64,000 nt of DNA from Flavobacteriales bacterium. GTDB taxonomy: Bacteria > Bacteroidota > Bacteroidia > Flavobacteriales > BACL11. Shown in pieces: positions 46,333 to 54,821 of this stretch. A program made the translations under genes and the position numbers. Positions within the stretch are counted from its first letter, which is position 1, and each line of letters starts with the position of its first letter. The notes under the pieces were generated by a model that was given only the letters and a program-made list of their open reading frames with translations, searched no databases and was not told the origin of the DNA. The stretch covers positions 1 to 64,000 of the forward strand of contig PAHP01000005.1 of NCBI GenBank assembly GCA_002705205.1, read 5' to 3'.

Positions 46333-47850
46333 TTATCTTATTAATATCTTCCCAGTCATTTCTTCTGGGACTTCTAATTCCATTATTTTTAATATTGTAG
46401 GAGCAATATCTCCTAACTTTCCATTTTCAATCTTTTCAAAGCCTGTATTAATTGCAAAACAAGGGACAGGATTAATACTATGTGCAGTATTTGGTGACCC
46501 ATCAGCATTTATTGCAAAATCAGCATTCCCATGATCTGAAATAATAAGAAGTGCATAGTTATTTTTCTTTCCTGATTCAACCACCGTTTTGACACATTTA
46601 TCTACTGCTTCCACTGCGTTGATTATTGCATTATAATCTCCAGTATGCCCAACCATATCAGCATTTGCAAAATTTAGGCATATAAAATCTGCTTCCCTTT
46701 TTTCTAATTCTGACACAATATTTGAAGTAACTTCTAGTGCACTCATCTCAGGCTGTAAATCATAAGTTCTAACTTTTGGGGAATTTACCATTAAGCGCTT
46801 TTCACCAATAAATTCTTTTTCCCTTCCTCCTGAAAAGAAAAAAGTAACATGAGGATATTTTTCTGTTTCAGCAATTCGAATTTGATTTTTACTATTCTGC
46901 TCCAAAACCTCTCCTAAAGTATTTTTAATATTTTCCTTATCGTAAATTACATGTATATTTTTAAAATCTTCATCATAATTTGTAAGGGTAGTATAATGTA
47001 AATCCAACGTCTTCATTTCGAATTCTAGCATGTCTTTCTGCGTCAATACTACGGTAATTTCTCTGCATCTATCGGTTCTGAAATTAAAACAGATCACGGC
47101 ATCACCTTCTTTTATTTTCGTAATTGGCTTATCGTTTTCATCAACTGAAATGATTGGCTTGATAAACTCATCTGTTACTCCATTATTATAAGATTTTTGA
47201 ATAGATTCAGATAGATTCTTAGATTTTTCTCCCTCACCATTTACCATCAAATTAAAAGCTAATTTTATCCTTTCCCATCTTTTATCTCTGTCCATTGCAT
47301 AATACCTGCCACAAACAGAAGCAATTTTTGCTCCAAATAAATTTCTCTCTAAATCTTTAATAAAATCTTTTCCACTTTTAGGGTCACAGTCTCTTCCATC
47401 TGTAAAGGCATGGATAAAAACATCTTTAACTCCAGCTTTATTTGCAAGTTCACATAATTTATAAAGATGATTTTGATGAGAATGAATTCCACCATCAGAA
47501 ACTAAGCCAATTAAATGAAGGGGCTTATTCTTTTCTTTTGCATAAATAAAAGATTTTTTTAAATTTTCCATATCTGCGATAGAATTATCATCACAAGCAA
47601 TATTAATCTTTTGTAAATCCTGATAGACAATTCTACCAGCACCAATATTAAGATGGCCTACTTCTGAATTTCCCATTTGCTCTTTAGGAAGCCCAACATC
47701 CTCTCCTGCTGTTAATAGTTCGCAATTAGGGTATTTATTATATAATGAATCGACAAAAGGAGTTCTGGCATTGTGTATGGCATCTGATTTTGTTTTATTG
47801 CCATGCCCCCAACCATCTAAAATAATAAGTACTGTTTTTTTACCCGCCAT
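46333..47850 (-). CDS. gpmI: 2,3-bisphosphoglycerate-independent phosphoglycerate mutase
   Basis: A dimanganese enzyme of glycolysis and gluconeogenesis (505 aa). The N-terminal metal site is VLIILDGWGHG, the phosphoserine is in GNSEVGHLNIGAGR, and the transferase domain inserts RDCDPKSG and GRYYAMDRDKRW; the second metal cluster is in ANADMVGHTGD and ISDHGNAD. Length and order are normal. A TATCTTTG promoter element ends only seven bases before the ATG. Confidence 0.96.
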   Translation of the reverse strand: MAGKKTVLIILDGWGHGNKTKSDAIHNARTPFVDSLYNKYPNCELLTAGEDVGLPKEQMGNSEVGHLNIGAGRIVYQDLQKINIACDDNSIADMENLKKSFIYAKEKNKPLHLIGLVSDGGIHSHQNHLYKLCELANKAGVKDVFIHAFTDGRDCDPKSGKDFIKDLERNLFGAKIASVCGRYYAMDRDKRWERIKLAFNLMVNGEGEKSKNLSESIQKSYNNGVTDEFIKPIISVDENDKPITKIKEGDAVICFNFRTDRCREITVVLTQKDMLEFEMKTLDLHYTTLTNYDEDFKNIHVIYDKENIKNTLGEVLEQNSKNQIRIAETEKYPHVTFFFSGGREKEFIGEKRLMVNSPKVRTYDLQPEMSALEVTSNIVSELEKREADFICLNFANADMVGHTGDYNAIINAVEAVDKCVKTVVESGKKNNYALLIISDHGNADFAINADGSPNTAHSINPVPCFAINTGFEKIENGKLGDIAPTILKIMELEVPEEMTGKILIR

Positions 47851-47857
47851 AGACGGA

Positions 47858-47865
47858 CAAAGATA
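47858..47865 (-). promoter_or_regulatory. Promoter -7 element for gpmI
   Basis: TATCTTTG on the minus strand ends seven bases before the gpmI ATG, so the 5' leader should be very short or absent. Confidence 0.6.
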
Positions 47866-47883
47866 GAAAAAGTAGAGGCTTAA

Positions 47884-48624
47884 TTAGTTAGAAATAGCAC
47901 GGAAAAAACTAGAGCGCATCTGCTGATAAATTGCATTGTATTTTCCTAAGCGCTCAGGATGAAATTGGACCGCAATCATAAATGGATGAACAGAACTATT
48001 CATAACTACAGCCTCAGGCAAGCCATCATATGAACGTGCAATAATCCGTAAATCCTTAGAAATATCTTTAAGTCCTTGATGATGCCAAGAATTAACCATA
48101 AAATCATCTTTCCCATCTGGAAAAATCAAAGAAGATGTATCACAAAGTACAATCTCATGCATTACCTCTCCTTTATTACGATGAATAACTCCAGTTCCTA
48201 GCTGTGTTGGGATATCTCCATAAAGCGTTCCTCCCATTGCAACATTCATCATTTGCATCCCTCGGCAAACCCCTATAAGTGGTAATTTATTATTAAATGC
48301 AAAATCAAATAACTTTCTCTCTAATGTATCTCTTCTAAAATTAATTTTACCGCACAGCTTAATATTACTTGTATCATTATATTCAAGTGGATTTATATCT
48401 TCTCCCCCAGTTAAGATAATCCCATCTGCTAAGTCTAATATGCTATCGGTATTCTTAATAGTATAGGCGTCTAAAATAATTACATCTTCAGCTTCTATCC
48501 ATTTTATATAATTTAAAGATGCTTTAGATAAAATTATTGTTGTTTTTTTTGGCTCTTCTTGGCATGAAGATAGAATAGTCAAGAAAAGTGATACAGCTAA
48601 AAATACATAAATTATTTTTTGCAT
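47884..48624 (-). CDS. Lipoprotein peptidase C26-like glutamine amidotransferase
   Basis: A 246-residue class I glutamine amidotransferase-fold hydrolase. Catalytic Cys is in LIGVCRGMQMMNVAMGG and the His-Glu pair in AVQFHPE; GIILTGGEDINP is typical of the gamma-glutamyl-GABA hydrolase (PuuD) branch. Unlike cytosolic PuuD it carries a lipoprotein signal (LFLTILSSC), so it would act in the periplasm or on the outer membrane, perhaps on gamma-glutamyl peptides. Its promoter TAAGTTTG lies at 48642-48649. Confidence 0.85.
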   Translation of the reverse strand: MQKIIYVFLAVSLFLTILSSCQEEPKKTTIILSKASLNYIKWIEAEDVIILDAYTIKNTDSILDLADGIILTGGEDINPLEYNDTSNIKLCGKINFRRDTLERKLFDFAFNNKLPLIGVCRGMQMMNVAMGGTLYGDIPTQLGTGVIHRNKGEVMHEIVLCDTSSLIFPDGKDDFMVNSWHHQGLKDISKDLRIIARSYDGLPEAVVMNSSVHPFMIAVQFHPERLGKYNAIYQQMRSSFFRAISN

Positions 48625-48641
48625 AATACTATTTTTAAAAA

Positions 48642-48649
48642 CAAACTTA
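48642..48649 (-). promoter_or_regulatory. Promoter -7 element for C26 lipoprotein gene
   Basis: TAAGTTTG on the minus strand matches TAnnTTTG and lies 17 bases before the ATG at 48624. Confidence 0.5.
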
Positions 48650-48750
48650 AGATTTATTTACTTAAAAGAAGATATCTTTTTAAGATTTATCCTATTCAAC
48701 ATGTAAATATAGACCGCACATCTTATATCTGCTAATTATTATGTTTTTTA

Positions 48751-48800
48751 TTGCAAAAAAGTGCATTTTATTGCAAAAAAGTGCATTTTATTGCAAAAAA
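48751..48800. repeat. Phased 20-base direct repeats
   Basis: TTGCAAAAAAGTGCATTTTA occurs twice head to tail (48751-48770, 48771-48790) and its first ten bases a third time. Each unit holds TGCA-N6-TGCA, an interrupted palindrome, and an A6 tract; the 20-base period is close to two helical turns. Confidence 0.9.
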
Positions 48801-48908
48801 ATATCATATTTATCCCTTTTTGTATTCTTGTTAAATCACGAAATACACTTATATGCATTTTTACTAAATAATAAAAATCCATAAAATGCACTTTTTTGCA
48901 ATAAAATG
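48764..48908. repeat. Perfect 28-base inverted repeat flanking an 89-base centre
   Basis: The arm at 48764-48791 is the exact reverse complement of 48881-48908 (28 of 28 bases). The left arm spans the boundary of the direct repeats. The right arm lies eight bases from the kmo stop codon. Confidence 0.9.
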
Positions 48909-48916
48909 TAATAAAA

Positions 48917-50251
48917 TTACACTAAAAGAAGCATTTTCTGCATTATTTCATCGCTTTCCCATATTTTTTTAATATTAGGAATGCTCATGATACTTTGCAT
49001 AAGCTCTTCTTGCTTCATTCCAATTTCCCAAGCCTCGGAATAAGGTGTGTTTGTAAAACTAACCATAGAATAAAGAGGAACCCATTTATCTGGATATAGA
49101 TTAGCAAATTTTTGCTCTATTTTTTTCTGTAATAAAAACTCAGGATCAGCAGTTTTATCCCTCATTACTACATAATTTTGAATTGACAAATCCTGAAGCC
49201 CGTCCCCATTAGGCTTTCTATTTTGAGAATATTCAACAAAGCATGATTTTAAATCTTCTCCATGCTTATCTAATAACTCGTCTAATATTCTACAATCTTC
49301 AAGACTTGCATTCATCCCTTGACCATAAAAAGGAACCGTTGCATGAGCAGCATCACCTATCAATACAGCCGTGTCATTTATATGCCAAGGATATGTTTTT
49401 ACAATACCTAGCCCAGAAGTAGGGTTGTTAATCCACTGCTTATACAAATCAGGAACTAAGTCATAAAAATCAGGAAATATATTCCGAAAATAACTCTCCA
49501 CTTCATTCTTAGAATTTAATCTTTCAAAAGATTTTTCGCCATTTTTTGGGGCAAATAATGTGCACGTAAAACTACCATCTAAATTTGCCAGTGCAATTAA
49601 CATAAAATCTCCTCTTGGCCAAATATGAAGCGCATTCTTATCTAATAAAAAAGAATTCTTCGGTCCAGCTGCAATATGTAGCTCTTTATAATCATGATCA
49701 ATTTTTAAATAATTAAATTCATGATCATGATGCTCAACCATTTGCTTCCTAACGGCAGAAAATGTTCCATCTCCACCAATCACTAAATCAGATTGAATTC
49801 TTTGTCTTTTATTTGTGATTGTATTTTCAAAAACAACACTTGACTCTTCTAGATCAGCTTCTATACACTTCTCATTAAAATTAAGAGCCGCCCCATTCTC
49901 CTCAGCTAACCTCATCATTAATACATTTAATTGAGCTCTAGAAATAGAATAAATAGCCTGTCCTTTATTGCCATATGGCTGTTCTGTTAAGTTTCCTTTT
50001 TGATCATGCATTACTCGCTTATACATAGGAATAGCAATTTTCATCACCTCAGCATCTACCCCTACTTTTTTCAATGCCGTCAATCCTCTCTTAGAAAGTG
50101 CTAAATTGATAGATTTTCCTGCAGTAATGATTTCTGATCTTAAATCTTTTCTTCTTTCAAAAATAGTAACCTTAAATCCTCTTTTAGTAAGATATAAAGC
50201 ACACAAAGAGCCTGCCAATCCAGCCCCAACAATTGTAACGTCTTTTCTCAT
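48917..50251 (-). CDS. kmo: Kynurenine 3-monooxygenase
   Basis: An FAD hydroxylase that converts kynurenine to 3-hydroxykynurenine (444 aa). FAD motifs are VTIVGAGLAGSLCALYL, the DG motif VIGGDGTFSAVRK, and GDAAHATVPFYGQGMNASLEDC; the substrate-side block RSEIITAGKSINLALSKRG is typical of KMO. The C-terminal part lacks an obvious membrane anchor, as in bacterial forms. It is the last gene of the kynurenine operon, directly abutting kynU with no gap. Confidence 0.94.
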   Translation of the reverse strand: MRKDVTIVGAGLAGSLCALYLTKRGFKVTIFERRKDLRSEIITAGKSINLALSKRGLTALKKVGVDAEVMKIAIPMYKRVMHDQKGNLTEQPYGNKGQAIYSISRAQLNVLMMRLAEENGAALNFNEKCIEADLEESSVVFENTITNKRQRIQSDLVIGGDGTFSAVRKQMVEHHDHEFNYLKIDHDYKELHIAAGPKNSFLLDKNALHIWPRGDFMLIALANLDGSFTCTLFAPKNGEKSFERLNSKNEVESYFRNIFPDFYDLVPDLYKQWINNPTSGLGIVKTYPWHINDTAVLIGDAAHATVPFYGQGMNASLEDCRILDELLDKHGEDLKSCFVEYSQNRKPNGDGLQDLSIQNYVVMRDKTADPEFLLQKKIEQKFANLYPDKWVPLYSMVSFTNTPYSEAWEIGMKQEELMQSIMSIPNIKKIWESDEIMQKMLLLV

Positions 50252-51499
50252 TTATAAAGCATCTTTCAATATAGTGTAAAATTTAAATACGTCCTCAAAG
50301 CTATTATAAAGAGGCACAGGCGCTATTCGGATTACATCAGGATCCCTCCAATCTGCAATCACTCCTTTTTCTGTAATAGATCCAAACAATTTCTTATTCC
50401 CATTTTCAACCCTAATTGAAAGCTGGCATCCTCTTTCTTTAGGAGTAATGATGCTAATTCTTTCACTATTAATTGTAGACAATAAAAAGAGAAGATAGCC
50501 TGTAAGTTCTTTTGATTTATCCAGCAACTTGTCCATTCCTACTTCATCAAAAATGGAAAGTGACGCTCTTATTGCTGCTAAGGATAAAATTGGCGGATTA
50601 CTTAATTGCCAGCCCTCAGCTGTATTAATAGGAAGAAAACTATCGGGCATCTTAAATCTATCTTCTTTATTATGACCCCACCAACCTGCAAATCTGGGCA
50701 AATTACTATGATGATGCTTTTCATGAATAAAAGCTCCTGCAACTGATCCTGGGCCAGAATTTAAATACTTGTATGAGCACCACACTGCAAAATCAACCCC
50801 CCATTCATGCAATTCTAGTTTGATATTTCCAGCAGCATGAGCTAAATCAAAACCTACATTTATACCTTTACTGTGTGCTATTTTGGTGATTCTCTCAAAA
50901 TCAAACACTTGGCCAGTATAATAGTTCACCCCCCCCAGCATTATTAAAGCTATTTCTCCTTCATCTTTTGCTATTATTTCAGCGATATCTTCTGTTCTTA
51001 TTGAGGATTCCCCATCTCTTGATTTAAGTTTAATAAGCGAACTTGCAGCAGAGAACCCGTGATGCTCTATTTGAGATTCTACAGCATAAATATCTGATGG
51101 AAATGCATCTTCTTCAATTATAATTTTATGCTTTTTTGCAGTTGGTCGATAAAAAGAAACCATCATTAGATGAAGATTAACCGTTAATGTATTCATTGCC
51201 ACTACTTCTGATTGTTTTGCTCCTACAATTCTAGCATAGCTTTCTGTTAAGAATTCATGATACGGCATCCATGGATTTTTAGCCTGAAAATGTCCTTCGA
51301 CGCCAAAAGTAGCCCAATCATCTAGCTCTTGATTTAAAAAATCCTTTGTTATTTTAGGCTGCAATCCTAGAGAGTTTCCGCACATATAAATATGCTCCTC
51401 ACCATTTCTCTGTAAAGGGATATGAAATTGATTTCTATAACCTTTTAATTCATCTTTTGCATCTAAATATAATGCAAAATCTAATGTCTCTTTATAGTC
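50252..51499 (-). CDS. kynU: Kynureninase
   Basis: A PLP enzyme that splits 3-hydroxykynurenine into 3-hydroxyanthranilate and alanine. The ATG at 51499 (MDYKETLDFALYLDAKDELKG) overlaps the upstream stop by 8 bases; the ORF track's longer form runs into kynB. Diagnostic parts are YMCGNSLGLQPK at the start, FDLAHAAGN, the PLP-Lys motif WCSYKYLNSGPG and FAGWWGHN. 415 residues, normal length. Confidence 0.95.
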   Translation of the reverse strand, partial: DYKETLDFALYLDAKDELKGYRNQFHIPLQRNGEEHIYMCGNSLGLQPKITKDFLNQELDDWATFGVEGHFQAKNPWMPYHEFLTESYARIVGAKQSEVVAMNTLTVNLHLMMVSFYRPTAKKHKIIIEEDAFPSDIYAVESQIEHHGFSAASSLIKLKSRDGESSIRTEDIAEIIAKDEGEIALIMLGGVNYYTGQVFDFERITKIAHSKGINVGFDLAHAAGNIKLELHEWGVDFAVWCSYKYLNSGPGSVAGAFIHEKHHHSNLPRFAGWWGHNKEDRFKMPDSFLPINTAEGWQLSNPPILSLAAIRASLSIFDEVGMDKLLDKSKELTGYLLFLLSTINSERISIITPKERGCQLSIRVENGNKKLFGSITEKGVIADWRDPDVIRIAPVPLYNSFEDVFKFYTILKDAL

Positions 51500-52292
51500 C
51501 ATTGATCTTATAAATAATTGGCCTGCTTGGAGCAGCATCGGAAACAAATGGAGGTATCTGTAAGTTTAATATACAGCTACAATCCTCTAAAGAAGCAGGC
51601 GCAAAAATCATTTCTGTAATTGTTTTATTTTTAGTTTTTGCATTGAATTCCTTGTGTTCTGTTTGCCAGAATATATTGTGAGCTGAAAGATTCCCCTCAT
51701 CTAACAATCTGTCTACAGAAGGAGTGTCAACTAACAAATGCTGGACCCCTAAACTTACAATGTAATGCATTGCATCAATACTAAAAAAAGGAGTAGATAA
51801 ATTCATGTAATCTCTACTTTTCTTACTTTCAGAATTTGGCAAAGTGCGTATTATTAACCCTCTCAAAAAATGAACGTTTACACCCCTTAACTGACTCTCT
51901 AAATCTTCTTTTGTAATTACTAAATCTTCACTATTTAAACTAGGGATATATTTTTCATCCGTTGTTTTAGGGGTAATAGAAATAAGAGTAGAAGGTATCA
52001 TTTCATCTCTTAAGGATGATAAAATATCAATTCGCTCATTGGTAATATGACCAATGCACTCAGTATGCGTCCCATTACAATGAGGAGTAAAACTATATGT
52101 TTCAAAATTGCAAGGCCCCCCTTTTCTAGTATCACCAAAAAATTGCCCATCTTGATATGGTTTTGAAACTGCCCTGTCTACTCCATAAGTATTAGGCTGC
52201 TCTCCATTAAATTTTAGGGGAATAGAAATGTCAACTCCTTTTGAAAAATCAATACTATATTGTCTATCACCCACTTCAATATCTGCTCTCAT
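51492..52292 (-). CDS. kynB: Kynurenine formamidase-type cyclase (KynB-like)
   Basis: A 266-residue metal-dependent hydrolase of the cyclase family; in this operon it should hydrolyse N-formylkynurenine. The metal motif is HCNGTHTECIGH (HxGTHxxxxxH). The ATG at 52292 overlaps the ACMSD stop (TAATG). It is somewhat longer and more divergent than standard KynB (about 210 aa), with DLSTP-like YMNLSTPFFSIDA in place of the usual block, so the assignment rests partly on context. No other formamidase is in the operon. Confidence 0.8.
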   Translation of the reverse strand: MRADIEVGDRQYSIDFSKGVDISIPLKFNGEQPNTYGVDRAVSKPYQDGQFFGDTRKGGPCNFETYSFTPHCNGTHTECIGHITNERIDILSSLRDEMIPSTLISITPKTTDEKYIPSLNSEDLVITKEDLESQLRGVNVHFLRGLIIRTLPNSESKKSRDYMNLSTPFFSIDAMHYIVSLGVQHLLVDTPSVDRLLDEGNLSAHNIFWQTEHKEFNAKTKNKTITEMIFAPASLEDCSCILNLQIPPFVSDAAPSRPIIYKINGL

Positions 52293-53332
52293 TATATTAA
52301 GTCTTCTTTTCTCATGCCTAACCAATCTAGCACATTTTTGTGCCAAATATCTTTTTCTTCCTGTTCGGAGAGAACTCCAATTTCCTTAGCATAATCTAAA
52401 ACTCTGCCAGGATATGAGGTGCCAACACCTTCAATTTCTCCTAATGGAAATGGATCATCTAATCCGGTTATTATTTGACTAGCCCCAACACGCTTCTTTA
52501 ATAAATCTAAAGTATGTGAGTCATGAACTAATGTGTCAAAATATAAATTTTTATGTCCCAATGTTTTTCTGGGATCTTGTAAGTTGTCAAATAGATCTGG
52601 CCGACCATCAAACCCTTGAATTCTTCTTCCGTAATTAGCAATAGCTAGCATTCCACCATGTGCAAAACAAGTCCTTAAGTTGGGATATCTATTTGGCAAA
52701 TCTCTAAGAGTGAATATATGTAATGCATCAGCACATTGCGCCATCATCCAAACTAGATGAAATCTCCAGTATTGGTTTCTTAAAGCAATCATCTTCTCAC
52801 CATCATAGGGGTGAATTTGAACTGCTAGGCTGTATTTATTGGCTAATTCAAATATGGGATCAACATTTACTTCTGCTATAGATAGCCAGTCTCCATTTGC
52901 ATTTAAAAAATGGGTAGGCAAACAAAGCACCTTTAATTTAAGCTGATTTACACATCGGTCAATCTCCTTAAGAGCATGGTTCATGTATAATGGCTGAACT
53001 ACAAAGCCACAAGTAAACTTTTCTGAATAATCAGCTTGAACAGAAGCATTGAAATCATTTTGAAACCGAATTGCATCAATACAATCTTTTTTTTCCCAAC
53101 CATTACAATATAACTGTGATAAACATAACATAACACCATGATCAATATTATGCTGATTCATCCATTCTATTTTTTCTTTAACAAAAAATCCAGGCCCATT
53201 AATTGGCCTTGACCAATCTCCTTGCCTCATGAATTTCTTATCTTCATCAATAGAAAAGAGCTTCTTTTCTTTCATGAAATTAGGAATCTGAGAAGGCTCC
53301 GGAAGTATATGTCCATGTCCATTTATTCTCAT
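52292..53332 (-). CDS. nbaD: 2-amino-3-carboxymuconate-6-semialdehyde decarboxylase (ACMSD)
   Basis: An amidohydrolase-fold zinc decarboxylase (346 aa) that diverts ACMS from spontaneous quinolinate formation into catabolism. The metal motif is INGHGHILPEPSQ; further ligands lie in AVQIHPYD, TCFAHGGML and the Asp of TGLDDPFPLGE. It follows the dioxygenase gene with a 74-base gap that contains a small ACGA-N-TCGT palindrome, the only loose spot in the operon. Confidence 0.92.
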   Translation of the reverse strand: MRINGHGHILPEPSQIPNFMKEKKLFSIDEDKKFMRQGDWSRPINGPGFFVKEKIEWMNQHNIDHGVMLCLSQLYCNGWEKKDCIDAIRFQNDFNASVQADYSEKFTCGFVVQPLYMNHALKEIDRCVNQLKLKVLCLPTHFLNANGDWLSIAEVNVDPIFELANKYSLAVQIHPYDGEKMIALRNQYWRFHLVWMMAQCADALHIFTLRDLPNRYPNLRTCFAHGGMLAIANYGRRIQGFDGRPDLFDNLQDPRKTLGHKNLYFDTLVHDSHTLDLLKKRVGASQIITGLDDPFPLGEIEGVGTSYPGRVLDYAKEIGVLSEQEEKDIWHKNVLDWLGMRKEDLI

Positions 53333-53406
53333 GATTTAAGAATTACCTTTTTTTAAATTTACTTTCATTTTAAATACGACTCGTAAATTAATCATAATCT
53401 ACTCAT

Positions 53407-53934
53407 CTAAATATACTTTTCATCAGCGTCCATAACTTCGCCTGTTTTAGGACACGTTCTAAGTTTTTCATCAGAATAAAACCTCTTAAAGACTGGCAAG
53501 AAATCCTTTTCTACATTCGTTAAATGAAAATATTCTTCATATAATAACTCGTTGGCAGTATCAGAAAACCACATTAAACCATCCTTATGCTGATCTGTTC
53601 TTTTTCTTTCAATTACTAAACCAATAGATCCTTCTGATCTAACTGGAGAATGTGGAATTTTTTCGGGTAAGAGAAATATCTCCCCCTCCTTAATCTCATA
53701 TTCAACCAATTTGCCTTTTTGCTGAGTTTTAACTATAATATCGCCTTCAATCTGATAGAATAGTTCTTCTGTCTCATTATAATGATAATCTTTTCTAGCA
53801 TTTGGGCCTCCAACTATCATTACAATATAGTCGCCAGATTCTACGTACAAATTTTTATTTCCTACTGGTGGCTTTAATAAATGTCTATTTTCATCAATCC
53901 ATTTATGTAAGCTAAAGGGAGCTTTTATTTTCAT
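53407..53934 (-). CDS. nbaC: 3-hydroxyanthranilate 3,4-dioxygenase
   Basis: A cupin-fold iron dioxygenase (175 aa) that opens the 3-hydroxyanthranilate ring. The Fe site is HYNETEELFYQIEGD plus HSPVRSEGSIGLVIERKR, which also holds the substrate-binding Arg and Glu. The C-terminus LRTCPKTGEVMDADEKYI keeps only one Cys, so the second, rubredoxin-like metal site of many bacterial homologues is missing. It starts 11 bases after the deaminase stop. Confidence 0.94.
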   Translation of the reverse strand: MKIKAPFSLHKWIDENRHLLKPPVGNKNLYVESGDYIVMIVGGPNARKDYHYNETEELFYQIEGDIIVKTQQKGKLVEYEIKEGEIFLLPEKIPHSPVRSEGSIGLVIERKRTDQHKDGLMWFSDTANELLYEEYFHLTNVEKDFLPVFKRFYSDEKLRTCPKTGEVMDADEKYI

Positions 53935-53945
53935 AATATTTATTT

Positions 53946-54362
53946 TTAAATTGTTGCTATTACTTTTAATTCTATTGCTATTGGAGTTGGCAAACTCTTT
54001 ATTTCAATTGTTGTTCTACAAGGCTGATTATCTTTAAAATATTCAGCATATATTTTATTATATATTTTAAAGTCATCTTTCATATTAGTAAGAAAGACCT
54101 GAACATCTACTATATTATCCCAAGAAGATCCAGCATCTTCTAGAATATATTTAATATTATTAAAAACAGAATGACATTGCTCTTCAATATTATAACTTTC
54201 AATTTCTCCTTTTGAATTCAGTTTTACTCCTGGAATATCAGTTTCTCCAGCTTTTCTAGGGCCAACGCCAGATAAATATAACATACCCTCAACCTTTCTG
54301 GCATGAGGATATAATCCTACTGCACCTGGGGCTCGATCAGAATTAAATTTCTCTCCGTTCAT
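53946..54362 (-). CDS. nbaF: 2-aminomuconate deaminase (RidA family)
   Basis: A 138-residue RidA/YjgF-fold protein. APGAVGLYPHARKVEGMLYLSGVGPR is the N-terminal block of the aminomuconate deaminase subgroup, and QPCRTTIEIKSLPTPIAIELKVIA holds the family's conserved Arg and Glu. In this operon it would deaminate 2-aminomuconate to 4-oxalocrotonate. It follows the GNAT gene by four bases. Confidence 0.88.
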   Translation of the reverse strand: MNGEKFNSDRAPGAVGLYPHARKVEGMLYLSGVGPRKAGETDIPGVKLNSKGEIESYNIEEQCHSVFNNIKYILEDAGSSWDNIVDVQVFLTNMKDDFKIYNKIYAEYFKDNQPCRTTIEIKSLPTPIAIELKVIATI

Positions 54363-54366
54363 CTAA

Positions 54367-54819
54367 TTAAATTTCTTTATACATATAATAATGAGGGCCT
54401 ATTATCTCTATATTAAACAATCCTCCCTTAGTCTTAAAGCCTACAGACTTATAAAAATCCAATGCGGCTAATCTTGCATTGCACCATAAAAAATCAGCTC
54501 CTATTGATTTAAGTTCTAAAAATGCTGACCTTATAAGATCTCTAGCATAGCCTTTTCTCTGCAAATTAGAATCAGTTGCCATGCCTCTTAACCTATAGGC
54601 ATTTACAGCATTTAATTTTGCAGATTGCTCTGGATAAAATGTAGCGCATGTCACAACATTTCCAGCTAAAATACTAGCCATATGGAAGGTGCTATCTTCA
54701 TTATCCTTCAAATAAGATGTTGTAGAAAAATCTTGCCCCTTTCTTAATTCAGCATGCCTTAAAGGTCTTATCATCTCGGCATCTACTGTCTTTATTTCTA
54801 TTGGTAATTCTAAGTCCAT
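54367..54819 (-). CDS. GNAT family N-acetyltransferase
   Basis: A 150-residue GNAT acetyltransferase with the acetyl-CoA motif RLRGMATDSNLQRKGYARDLI and a C-terminal CNARLAALDFYKSVGF. Its substrate is unknown. It is embedded in the kynurenine operon with 2-4 base gaps on each side, so it may acetylate a pathway intermediate or an amine by-product, or detoxify one; this is inference only. Confidence 0.85.
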   Translation of the reverse strand: MDLELPIEIKTVDAEMIRPLRHAELRKGQDFSTTSYLKDNEDSTFHMASILAGNVVTCATFYPEQSAKLNAVNAYRLRGMATDSNLQRKGYARDLIRSAFLELKSIGADFLWCNARLAALDFYKSVGFKTKGGLFNIEIIGPHYYMYKEI

Positions 54820-54821
54820 TT

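Larger units (their letters stand above)
48625..48916. other. 292-base intergenic region between kmo and the C26 gene
   Basis: This is the longest non-coding stretch in the window. It contains a promoter for the C26 gene, an AAGATATCTT palindrome (about 48670), the 20-base direct repeats and the 28-base inverted repeat listed separately. It contains no convincing open frame. It lies downstream of the last kynurenine gene and upstream of the C26 lipoprotein gene, both on the minus strand. Confidence 0.7.

Noticed and set aside
48751-48800. CRISPR array
   Set aside because: Repeats are directly abutting with no spacers and there are no cas genes.
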